From assembly GCA_903644035.1 (NCBI GenBank), contig CAHJXG010000336.1, positions 1 through 5,290 of the forward strand: a stretch of 5,290 nucleotides of DNA, given 5' to 3'. The position numbers and the translations under genes are program-made. Positions 1 to 5,290 of the stretch are shown here, in pieces. The notes below the pieces were generated by a model that was given only the letters and a program-made list of their open reading frames with translations, made no database searches and was not told where the DNA came from. Positions within the stretch are counted from its first letter, which is position 1; each line of letters starts with the position of its first letter. The DNA comes from Rhodospirillales bacterium (GTDB lineage Bacteria; Pseudomonadota; Alphaproteobacteria; Acetobacterales; Acetobacteraceae).

Positions 1-1
1 G

Positions 2-223
2 ATCTCGGCCGCGGGCGGCGCCGTTGCCGTGAGCGGCCTGGTGCGCGACGGGGTCGCGACGCTGGCGGACCGGGGCGTCCTGGGCGTCACGCTGGTGCAC
101 CCTGCCACCGGCTACGTCGCGGTTTACTCGATCGAGATCGCCTTGCTGTTCGTGACCCTGGTCGCGATCGGCCCGCTGGTCCGCCTGAACGGGTCCAGCC
201 GCCTGCCCAACGCCTACGCCTAA
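2..223 (+). CDS. lhaA: LhaA/PucC-family membrane protein, C-terminal end only (light-harvesting 1 assembly factor)
   Basis: Only the last 73 codons are present; the reading frame is open to the left edge and ends at TAA 221-223. The visible protein starts ISAAGGAVAVSGLVRDG, continues through a loop, and ends with one strong hydrophobic helix (about GYVAVYSIEIALLFVTLVAI) followed by a short polar tail. The small-residue, Gly/Ala-rich helix with a GxxRD element and a final helix beginning GY-A-V is typical of the C-terminal two helices of the PucC/LhaA group of the major facilitator superfamily (the BCD family). Members sit in the cytoplasmic membrane and are thought to deliver bacteriochlorophyll or help assemble light-harvesting complexes. 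The call of lhaA rather than pucC or another paralogue rests on position: lhaA is the usual gene directly upstream of puhA in purple bacteria. The ATG-like and GTG codons inside the fragment are internal, not starts. Confidence 0.85.
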   Translation: MSAAGGAVAVSGLVRDGVATLADRGVLGVTLVHPATGYVAVYSIEIALLFVTLVAIGPLVRLNGSSRLPNAYA

Positions 224-268
224 GCCTTGAGCACTCCTGCCAGAACTCCTGATCGCTGAGGTCCTCCC
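224..268 (+). promoter_or_regulatory. lhaA-puhA intergenic leader with puhA ribosome binding site
   Basis: This 45-base spacer holds a GAGG Shine-Dalgarno core at 258-261, seven bases before the puhA ATG, which supports that start. A 7-base direct repeat ACTCCTG occurs at 233-239 and 245-251; its meaning is unknown. I see no TGT-N12-ACA site of the PpsR/CrtJ type and no credible -35/-10 pair here. In related bacteria puhA transcription comes partly from promoters further upstream in the superoperon, which this window does not include. Confidence 0.5.
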
Positions 269-1039
269 ATGCAAATCGGCGCACTGACCGGCTACATCGA
301 CGTCGCACAGATCGTGCTTTACGTGTTCTGGCTGTTCTTCGCCGGGCTGATCTTCTACCTGCTGCGCGAAAACAAGCGCGAGGGTTACCCGATGATCGGC
401 GACCGCCCGGGGGCCCGCCCGGAAGGCTGGCCCGGCGTGCCCACGCCCAAGACCTACATCCTGGCCGACGGCAACACCCGGGTGGCGCCGCGGCCTGAGC
501 CGGCGGAGCAGGTGAACGCCGTGCCCACCGCCAAGTGGGAGGGCGCGGCGCGGCAGCCGACCGGCAACCCGATGCTGGGCGGGATCGGGCCTGGCGCCTA
601 CGCCCAGAACCGGCCGGACGAGCCGGACCACACCTTCGACGACGCCCTGCCGAAGATCGTGCCGCTCCGCACCGTGCCGGACTTCTGGATCGCCAACGAG
701 GACCCGAACCCCTACGGCATGCAGGTGTTCGGGGCCGACTGGGTCTATGCCGGCCGGGTCGTGGACAGCTGGGTGGACCGCTCGGAGGTGGTGATCCGCT
801 ACTTCGAGATCGCGCTGGAGGGCAGCAGCGACCACGTGCTGCTGCCGCAGCACTACGCCCAGATCAACCGGAAGACCCGGCAGATCAAGGTCGGCGCCAT
901 CCTGGGCGCGCAGTTCAACGACGTGCCGCGGCTGCGGAACGCCGAGACGATCACCCTGCTCGAGGAGGAGAAGCTCGTGGGCTACTACGCCGGCGGACTG
1001 ATGTATGCGACGCCCACCCGTCTGGGGCCGCTGCTGTGA
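269..1039 (+). CDS. puhA: Photosynthetic reaction centre H subunit
   Basis: PuhA is the H subunit of the type II reaction centre. It has one membrane helix and a large cytoplasmic domain that caps the L and M subunits and helps move protons to the secondary quinone QB. The 256-residue product matches the usual length of about 250-260. The N-terminus (MQIGALTGYIDVAQ) leads into a single membrane segment at about residues 12-32, followed by the family hallmark LLRENKREGYPM (31-42). The cytoplasmic domain contains FWIANEDPNPYGMQVFGADW (139-158), WVDRSE (168-173), DVPRL (218-222) and the C-terminal YYAGGLMYATP (239-249), all characteristic. Glu173 falls at the position of the QB-proton-pathway Glu-H173 of Rhodobacter sphaeroides, by my unaided alignment. 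The start is supported by GAGG at 258-261. Its TGA overlaps the next start by four bases. Confidence 0.98.
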   Translation: MQIGALTGYIDVAQIVLYVFWLFFAGLIFYLLRENKREGYPMIGDRPGARPEGWPGVPTPKTYILADGNTRVAPRPEPAEQVNAVPTAKWEGAARQPTGNPMLGGIGPGAYAQNRPDEPDHTFDDALPKIVPLRTVPDFWIANEDPNPYGMQVFGADWVYAGRVVDSWVDRSEVVIRYFEIALEGSSDHVLLPQHYAQINRKTRQIKVGAILGAQFNDVPRLRNAETITLLEEEKLVGYYAGGLMYATPTRLGPLL

Positions 1040-1698
1040 GCGCCGGTGCCGTGACGGCCGCGGGGCGCCCGCCGCGCGGCCTGCCGGAACGGCTGCCGGA
1101 GGGGGAGCGGCTGCTGTGGCAGGGTGCGCCGGATTGGCGGATGCTGGCCCGGCAGGCGTTCCATGTCCGGGGACTCGCGATCTATTTCGGCGTGATCGTG
1201 GCGTACTGCCTCGGCTCCTCGGTGCTGGGCGGCACGCCGCCGGCCGAGGCCGCGCTCTCGGCCGCCAAGCTGGCGGGCGTGGCGCTGGTGCCCATCGCGC
1301 TTGTTGTCGCCTATGCCTGGGCGGTCGGCCGGGCCACGGTCTACAGCGTCACCAACCGCCGAGTCGTGCTGCAATTGGGCCTTGCCCTGCCTGTGACGAT
1401 CAACCTGCCCTTCTCGAAGATCGATTCGGCGGCGCTCAGCCTGCGTGCAAACGGATTCGGCGACATATCGCTCTTGCTCAACGCCGGGGACAAGCTAGCT
1501 TACCTTGTATTATGGCCGCACGCCCGGCCGTGGCGGCTGAAGCGGCCGGAGCCGATGTTCCGGTCCGTTCCGGACGCCGGGCGGGTGGGACAGCTGCTGG
1601 CGCGGGCGCTGGCCGCATCGGCCGACATGCCGGTGCCGGCGACGCCTGAGCCACGGCCGGTCCATGCCGCCGGGTCGCAGCAGCCGGTGGCCGCCTAA
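1036..1698 (+). CDS. puhB: PuhB, reaction centre assembly factor with bacterial PH-like domain
   Basis: PuhB is a membrane protein needed for efficient assembly of the reaction centre, and indirectly of the RC-LH1 core, in Rhodobacter. I place the start at GTG 1036, inside the puhA stop (GTGA overlap). This gives 220 residues, close to the about 214 of the R. capsulatus protein. A second in-frame GTG at 1051 is possible. No strong Shine-Dalgarno precedes either, so translational coupling to puhA is likely. The N-terminus carries the family motif GLPERLPEGERLLWQG (15-30). Two clear membrane helices lie at about 46-64 and 78-98. They are followed by TVYSVTNRRVV (101-111), the signature of the DUF304/bPH2 fold, and a third hydrophobic stretch at about 111-127. 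The last 25 or so residues are a Pro/Ala-rich, probably disordered tail. An AT-rich, rare-codon patch lies at 1490-1513. Confidence 0.93.
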   Translation: MSAGAVTAAGRPPRGLPERLPEGERLLWQGAPDWRMLARQAFHVRGLAIYFGVIVAYCLGSSVLGGTPPAEAALSAAKLAGVALVPIALVVAYAWAVGRATVYSVTNRRVVLQLGLALPVTINLPFSKIDSAALSLRANGFGDISLLLNAGDKLAYLVLWPHARPWRLKRPEPMFRSVPDAGRVGQLLARALAASADMPVPATPEPRPVHAAGSQQPVAA

Positions 1699-1710
1699 GA
1701 AGATCGCCTG

Positions 1711-1719
1711 AGAGGGAGG
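1711..1719 (+). promoter_or_regulatory. Strong Shine-Dalgarno that fixes the TTG start of puhC
   Basis: The purine run AGAGGGAGG ends six bases before TTG 1726. No in-frame ATG or GTG is well placed between the upstream in-frame stop (TAA 1696-1698, the puhB stop) and the conserved protein, so this site decides for the TTG initiation codon. Confidence 0.75.
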
Positions 1720-1725
1720 CTTGCC

Positions 1726-2172
1726 TTGACGACACCGCCTCAGTTTTTCCAGCGTGGCCCGCTGCTCGGCATCTTCGCCGTGGTCGGCCTGTCGCTCATC
1801 GTCGCAGCGACTGGCCGCATCACCCAGATCGGCGCGGTGCAGGTGACGGGATCGCTGGTGGCCGCCCGGGACCTGACGTTCGCCGACGGCGCGGACGGCT
1901 CGGTGGTGGTGACCGACGCGCGGGACGGCTCGCCGGTTCAGGTGTTCGCCGGGGAGAACGGCTTCGTCCGCGGCACGATGCGCGGCATGGCGCGCACCCG
2001 GAGAAGCGAGGGCATCGGGCCGCAGGACCCTTTCCGCCTCGCGGCCTGGAGCGACGGGCGGCTGACCCTTGACGACCCGGCGACCGGGCGGCACATCGAA
2101 CTGCAGGCGTTCGGCTCCTCCAACACCGAGGTGTTCGCCCACCTGCTGACGGCGCATGGAGGCACGCGATGA
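1726..2172 (+). CDS. puhC: PuhC, photosynthetic complex assembly protein
   Basis: PuhC is a membrane-anchored protein required for normal amounts and organisation of the RC-LH1 core complex in Rhodobacter capsulatus; its exact mechanism is not established. The 148-residue product has a short basic-polar N-terminus, one membrane helix at about 12-29 (LLGIFAVVGLSLIVAATG), and a C-terminal soluble, beta-rich domain. That domain contains DLTFADGADGSVVVTDA (49-65), VFAGENGFVRGTMRGMAR (73-90), PFRLAAWSDGRLTL (102-115) and an aromatic/polar end with a Ser-Asn-Thr-Glu-Val-Phe element (131-137). The FAGENGFVRG-RGMARxRR pattern is typical of this family. The start is TTG, an uncommon initiator, supported by an excellent Shine-Dalgarno at 1711-1719. 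There are 27 bases after puhB. The TGA stop overlaps the next ATG (ATGA). Confidence 0.93.
   Translation: MTTPPQFFQRGPLLGIFAVVGLSLIVAATGRITQIGAVQVTGSLVAARDLTFADGADGSVVVTDARDGSPVQVFAGENGFVRGTMRGMARTRRSEGIGPQDPFRLAAWSDGRLTLDDPATGRHIELQAFGSSNTEVFAHLLTAHGGTR
2158..2162 (+). promoter_or_regulatory. Shine-Dalgarno GGAGG for the small pre-acsF gene
   Basis: GGAGG lies inside the 3' end of puhC, six bases before ATG 2169. Together with the ATGA overlap it supports that start and argues the small gene is translated independently as well as by coupling. Confidence 0.75.
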
Positions 2173-2480
2173 GGCCGGCGATCACTGGCGGCTGGCTCTT
2201 GGGCGGGGAGACCGTCGAGGTCGAGTGCGACGTCGACATCGAGCAGACGCCGCTGTCGTTCCACGCCCATGCCGTCCCGGACGGCATCGACATCCGGCCC
2301 GGCGACAGCGTGCAGGTGCACGGCGTGCCGGCCGGCATCGACTTCGGCGGCGCCGTCACCTGCCGCTGCCCGGCGACCGTCACCCGGGCCGGCGCGCTGA
2401 CCCGGTGGTGGACCGGGCTCACCGCCATGTTTGAACTGACCGAGCTGTATGAAGTCGGCTTCTTGCCGAAGGAGAGCTGA
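2169..2480 (+). CDS. bciE: Small conserved protein, probable BciE auxiliary subunit of the oxygen-dependent cyclase
   Basis: This 103-residue gene sits between puhC (4-base overlap) and acsF (3 bases apart). From memory, BciE is a small protein needed for activity of the AcsF cyclase in Alphaproteobacteria and encoded next to acsF in Rhodobacter sphaeroides; I infer identity mainly from size and position. The product is soluble with no signal peptide or membrane helix. Its first two thirds look beta-rich: GETVEVECDVDIEQ (13-26), a histidine pair FHAHAVPDG (31-39), and IRPGDSVQVHGVP (42-54), a phrase common in OB- or barrel-like folds. A CRC element lies at 65-67, with another Cys at 20. The C-terminal part is likely helical (LTRWWTGLTAMFELTELYEVGF, about 77-98). 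The Cys/His residues could bind metal or be incidental. If not BciE, it is a conserved hypothetical of the photosynthesis cluster. That it is a real gene is near certain from its Shine-Dalgarno and tight packing. Confidence 0.7.
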   Translation: MRPAITGGWLLGGETVEVECDVDIEQTPLSFHAHAVPDGIDIRPGDSVQVHGVPAGIDFGGAVTCRCPATVTRAGALTRWWTGLTAMFELTELYEVGFLPKES

Positions 2481-2483
2481 GCC

Positions 2484-3566
2484 ATGGCCACCCAGACCGC
2501 CACGCTGTCCGGCGTGCGCCCCGCCGCACCGAACGAGACCACGCGCCAGGCGCAGCAGGACACGGTGCTGAGCCCCCGCTTCTACACGACCGACTTCGCC
2601 GCCATGGAGCGGATCGACGTGAGCGGCGTGCGGGCCGAGTGGGACCAGCTCATCGCGGAACTGCGCGCCGACACCAACAAGGGCCACTTCATCCGCAACG
2701 AGAAGTTCGACGTGGACCTCTCGACCTTGCCGCCCGACCTGCGGGAGGAGTTCCTGGAGTTCCTGGTCAGCTCCGTCACCGCGGAGTTCTCCGGCTGCGT
2801 GCTGTATGCCGAGATCAAGAAGCGCATCAAGCACGGCGACATCCACGACCTGTTCAACTACATGACGCGGGACGAGGCGCGGCACGCCGGGTTCATCAAC
2901 GACACGCTGAAGGATTTCGGGGTGGGCGTCGATCTGAGCTTCCTGACGAAGGTCAAGAAATACACCTATTTCCGGCCGAAGTTCGTGTTCTACGCGACCT
3001 ACCTGTCGGAGAAGATCGGCTACGCCCGCTACATCACCATCTACCGTCACCTGGAGCGCCACCCCGAGCGCATGTTCCACCCGATCTTCGGCTGGTTCGA
3101 GCAGTGGTGCGCCGACGAGTTCCGCCACGGCGAGGCCTTCGCCCTGCTGATGCGTGCCGACCCCAAGGTGCTGTCGGGTTTCAACAAGCTGTGGATCCGG
3201 TTCTTCCTGATCGCGGTGTTCGCCACGATGTACGTGCGCGACCATGCCCGCCCGGTGTTCCACGCGGCGCTCGGCGTCGATCCCACCGACTACGACTTCC
3301 GGGTGTTCCGCATCACCACCGAGATCTGCAAGCAGGTGTTCCCGGTCTCGCTCGACCTCGACCATCCCGGCTTTGCCAAGGGCTTTGAGCGGCTGCGCGC
3401 CATCACCGTCGCCAAGGGTGCCGCACGGCGCCAGGGCGGCGTGATCGGCCGGATCAAGGGGGCGGCCCTCACCGCGGCGGCGGCGGCGGCGTTCGCCAGG
3501 CTGTATCTGATCCCCCCCAAGAACAACGCCATGCCGGAGCAGGTCCGGCTGGTTCCCGCCTGGTAG
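2484..3566 (+). CDS. acsF: Mg-protoporphyrin IX monomethyl ester oxidative (aerobic) cyclase, di-iron subunit
   Basis: AcsF uses O2 and reductant to convert Mg-protoporphyrin IX 13-monomethyl ester to divinyl protochlorophyllide, forming ring E of (bacterio)chlorophyll. The 360-residue length fits the family. Conserved blocks are FYTTDFAAM (33-41), [12 protein letters not shown] (65-76), [16 protein letters not shown] (99-114), [11 protein letters not shown] (127-137), [20 protein letters not shown] (158-177), and [16 protein letters not shown] (204-219). The di-iron site is visible as two ExxH motifs, E131-H134 and E212-H215, with E101 and probably E176 as further carboxylate ligands. AAGGAG at 2469-2474, nine bases before ATG 2484, supports the start. 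The C-terminal region from about 311 is basic and low-complexity, with six consecutive GCG alanine codons at 3474-3491, then ends in a conserved-looking [10 protein letters not shown] segment (344-353). The protein likely associates with the membrane. Its presence implies bacteriochlorophyll synthesis in the presence of oxygen. Confidence 0.97.
   Translation: MATQTATLSGVRPAAPNETTRQAQQDTVLSPRFYTTDFAAMERIDVSGVRAEWDQLIAELRADTNKGHFIRNEKFDVDLSTLPPDLREEFLEFLVSSVTAEFSGCVLYAEIKKRIKHGDIHDLFNYMTRDEARHAGFINDTLKDFGVGVDLSFLTKVKKYTYFRPKFVFYATYLSEKIGYARYITIYRHLERHPERMFHPIFGWFEQWCADEFRHGEAFALLMRADPKVLSGFNKLWIRFFLIAVFATMYVRDHARPVFHAALGVDPTDYDFRVFRITTEICKQVFPVSLDLDHPGFAKGFERLRAITVAKGAARRQGGVIGRIKGAALTAAAAAAFARLYLIPPKNNAMPEQVRLVPAW
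3474..3491 (+). repeat. Six-unit GCG trinucleotide repeat inside acsF
   Basis: Six GCG codons in a row encode residues A331-A336 of AcsF. The repeat is in frame, so a change of unit number would lengthen or shorten an alanine run rather than shift frame. It is probably a by-product of high GC content. Confidence 0.85.
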
Positions 3567-3576
3567 CGCCGTTCCC

Positions 3577-4389
3577 ATGCCGTCCTGGGTCGGCCCGGCC
3601 TCCTATGCGCTGTTCGTCTGGTGGTTCAGCACGGGGCTGATCATCTGGCTCGACAACCTGCCCGCGCGCACCTTCCGCTGGAGCATGTCGCTGGGCACCG
3701 CGGTGTTCGGCGTGTCCCTGTGGCAGCTGGGCGCGACGGCCGCGGACGGCTCGGTCTGGGGTGCCTATGCCGCCTTCACCTGGGCCGTGCTGGCCTGGGG
3801 CTGGCAGGAGATGGGCTTCTTCATGGGCTACGTCACCGGCCCGCGGCGCATCGGCAGCCCGGCGGGCGTCAGCGAGTGGCGGCGGTTCCTGCACGGCGTC
3901 AACGCCTGCCTCTACCACGAGCTTGCCATCATCGCGACCGCGGCGGTGATCGCCTACGCCACCTGGGGCGGGGTGAACCAGGTCGGCGCCTGGACCTTCT
4001 ACGTGCTGTGGGCGATGCGGGCCAGCGCCAAGCTCAACTTCTTCCTGGGCGTGCTGAACCTCGGCGAGCAGTTCATCCCGCCGCATCTCACCTACCTCGG
4101 GAGCTACCTGCGCCGCCGCCCGATGAACGCGCTGTTCCCGGTGTCCGTCACCCTGGGCACCGCCGGCGTCGTCCTCCTGCTGCAACGCGCCGCCGCGCCT
4201 GACATCGGCGAGGCCGCGTTCGCCGGGCTGACCTTTGTGGCCGCCATGCTGGCCCTTGCGGTGGTCGAGCATTGGGTTCTCATCTTGCCGATACCGTTCG
4301 ATAAGCTCTGGAATTGGGTGCTGACGCGGCGGCGGCCCACCCTGTCGAAGGCCGAGCGCCCCCATCCCAACGCTGCCGCAACCTCTTAA
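3577..4389 (+). CDS. puhE: PuhE, polytopic photosynthetic complex assembly protein 2 (DUF3623)
   Basis: PuhE is a membrane protein that, in Rhodobacter capsulatus, affects RC-LH1 assembly and bacteriochlorophyll levels; the biochemical role is unknown. The 270-residue product is strongly hydrophobic, with about seven membrane segments near 6-25, 36-53, 62-84, 112-130, 137-156, 187-203 and 214-238. Family marks are [19 protein letters not shown] (11-29), [13 protein letters not shown] (79-91), [16 protein letters not shown] (104-119), the charged loop [20 protein letters not shown] (152-171) and [19 protein letters not shown] (229-247). The HxxxA-type LYHELA and KLN-NLGEQF-PPHL residues are conserved in this family and could contact pigment or partner proteins, but that is inference. 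The gene starts ten bases after acsF, and no Shine-Dalgarno is visible before ATG 3577, so translation is probably coupled to acsF. The start is supported by the conserved N-terminus. Confidence 0.93.
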   Translation: MPSWVGPASYALFVWWFSTGLIIWLDNLPARTFRWSMSLGTAVFGVSLWQLGATAADGSVWGAYAAFTWAVLAWGWQEMGFFMGYVTGPRRIGSPAGVSEWRRFLHGVNACLYHELAIIATAAVIAYATWGGVNQVGAWTFYVLWAMRASAKLNFFLGVLNLGEQFIPPHLTYLGSYLRRRPMNALFPVSVTLGTAGVVLLLQRAAAPDIGEAAFAGLTFVAAMLALAVVEHWVLILPIPFDKLWNWVLTRRRPTLSKAERPHPNAAATS

Positions 4390-4406
4390 GCGTCTTGGAG
4401 TCGCCG

Positions 4407-5290
4407 ATGGACTACGAACGGTTCTTCCGCCGCGAGCTCGACACCTTGCGGCAGGGTGGCAACTACCGCGTGTTCGCCGACCTGCAGCGCACCGTGGGCG
4501 CCTTCCCGGCCGCAGTGCACCTGGGCGGCCGCGCGCCCTCGGACGTGACGGTCTGGTGCTCCAACGACTATCTCGGCATGGGTCAGCATCCCCTGGTGCT
4601 CGAGGCCTCGCACGAGGCGCTCGACAAGTGCGGCGCCGGCGCCGGCGGCACCCGCAACATCGCCGGCACCAACCACTACCACGTCATGCTGGAGGAAGAG
4701 ATCGCCGACCTCCACCAGGCAGAGAGCGCGCTGCTGTTCAACTCCGGCTACATGTCCAACTGGGCGGCGCTGAGCACGCTCGGCGCCCGGCTACCCGGCT
4801 GCGTCGTGCTGTCGGACGCGCTGAACCATGCGTCCATGATCGAGGGCATCCGGCACAGCCGGGCCGAGAAGATGGTGTTCGCTCACAACGACCCGGACGA
4901 CCTGGACCGCAAGCTCTCCCAGATCGAGCCCTCGCGGCCGAAGATGGTGGTGTTCGAGAGCATCTATTCCATGGACGGCGACATCGCGCCCGTCGCCGAG
5001 ATCTGCGACGTGGCGGAAAAACATGGCGCCATCACCTACCTCGACGAGGTGCACGCGGTGGGGCTGTACGGCCCGCGCGGCGGCGGCATCGCGGAGCGGG
5101 AGGGCCTGTGCCACCGCATCACCGTGATGGAGGGCACGCTGGCCAAGGGCTTCGGCGTGGTCGGCGGCTACATCGCCGGCTCCGCCGCCATGGTGGACTT
5201 CGTGCGCAGCTTTGCCTCCGGCTTCATCTTCACCACGGCGCTGCCGCCGGCGGTCTGCGCGGGCGCACTGGCCAGCATACGCCACCTGAA
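4407..5290 (+). CDS. hemA: 5-aminolevulinate synthase, N-terminal about 295 residues (cut by window end)
   Basis: ALA synthase is a PLP enzyme that condenses glycine and succinyl-CoA to 5-aminolevulinate, CoA and CO2 in the cytoplasm, the entry step of the C4 tetrapyrrole pathway. The frame runs open to the right edge; the family is about 400 residues, so roughly a quarter is missing. Seen in order: [20 protein letters not shown] (1-20), [14 protein letters not shown] (49-62), the glycine-rich [17 protein letters not shown] (76-92), [13 protein letters not shown] (110-122), [16 protein letters not shown] (136-151), [11 protein letters not shown] (185-195), [12 protein letters not shown] (211-222, with D213 and H216 contacting PLP) and TLAKGFG (244-250), whose K247 is the predicted PLP Schiff-base lysine. 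The [10 protein letters not shown] block separates it from other alpha-oxoamine synthases such as KBL or BioF. GGAG at 4397-4400 lies six bases before ATG 4407, and 17 bases separate it from puhE. Location here suggests supply of precursor for bacteriochlorophyll. Confidence 0.97.
   Translation, partial: MDYERFFRRELDTLRQGGNYRVFADLQRTVGAFPAAVHLGGRAPSDVTVWCSNDYLGMGQHPLVLEASHEALDKCGAGAGGTRNIAGTNHYHVMLEEEIADLHQAESALLFNSGYMSNWAALSTLGARLPGCVVLSDALNHASMIEGIRHSRAEKMVFAHNDPDDLDRKLSQIEPSRPKMVVFESIYSMDGDIAPVAEICDVAEKHGAITYLDEVHAVGLYGPRGGGIAEREGLCHRITVMEGTLAKGFGVVGGYIAGSAAMVDFVRSFASGFIFTTALPPAVCAGALASIRHL

Noticed and set aside
258..266. Odd-length palindrome GAGGTCCTC over the puhA Shine-Dalgarno
   Set aside because: With a one-base centre it cannot fold as a hairpin in one RNA, and nine bases is short enough to be chance.
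535..1035. Upstream extension of the puhB frame to an ATG inside puhA
   Set aside because: The extra 167 residues are an Arg/Ala/Gly-rich shadow of puhA; the PuhB family begins just before GLPERLPEG, matching the GTG at 1036.
1938..3578. A 546-codon open frame on the minus strand, antisense to puhC, bciE and acsF
   Set aside because: It lies opposite three well-identified genes, has an Arg/Gly/Val/His-rich composition without domains, and is explained by high GC at third codon positions leaving antisense frames open.
4261..4320. Slightly AT-richer stretch at the end of puhE considered as a hemA promoter
   Set aside because: The TTGCCG at 4285 has no acceptable -10 element at the right spacing, and the sequence encodes a conserved hydrophobic segment of PuhE.
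3469..4365. A 298-codon open frame on the minus strand opposite puhE
   Set aside because: Low-complexity Arg/Gly/Pro/Ala composition, no recognisable motif, and full overlap with the clearly identified puhE.
1..5290. PpsR/CrtJ operators (TGT-N12-ACA), terminators, tRNA, CRISPR or mobile elements
   Set aside because: Looked for by eye on both strands and none found; gene spacing leaves almost no room for them.

Overview
This window is a stretch of a photosynthesis gene cluster from a high-GC purple phototrophic bacterium, most likely an alphaproteobacterium. This could be a purple non-sulfur bacterium or an aerobic anoxygenic phototroph. The order lhaA (3' end) - puhA - puhB - puhC - small ORF - acsF - puhE - hemA (5' part) is the conserved 'puh' end of the bch-lhaA-puh superoperon. 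I cannot name the genus from the sequence alone.

Layout: all eight genes lie on the + strand. Gaps are short (10-45 bp), and two junctions overlap by 4 bp: puhA/puhB (GTGA) and puhC/small ORF (ATGA). This fits one transcription unit with translational coupling. No tRNA, rRNA, insertion sequence, CRISPR array, rho-independent terminator or convincing promoter was seen. No stretch over about 50 bases lacks a gene. The first gene is cut at its 5' end and the last at its 3' end by the window edges.

How the genes work together: LhaA, PuhB, PuhC and PuhE are membrane assembly factors for the reaction centre-LH1 core complex, and PuhA is the H subunit of the reaction centre. HemA makes 5-aminolevulinate, the first committed tetrapyrrole precursor. 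AcsF is the oxygen-dependent di-iron cyclase that closes ring E of bacteriochlorophyll. The 103-residue protein encoded directly before acsF is probably BciE, the auxiliary cyclase subunit reported for alphaproteobacterial AcsF. The window therefore couples pigment supply (hemA, bciE, acsF) to assembly of the complex that binds the pigment (lhaA, puhABC, puhE).

Novelty: this is a well-known type of locus and I found no undescribed system. The points most worth checking are the small pre-acsF protein, an AT-rich cluster of rare codons with a 10-bp palindrome inside puhB, the leaderless-looking start of puhE, and whether this hemA is one of two ALA synthase genes.
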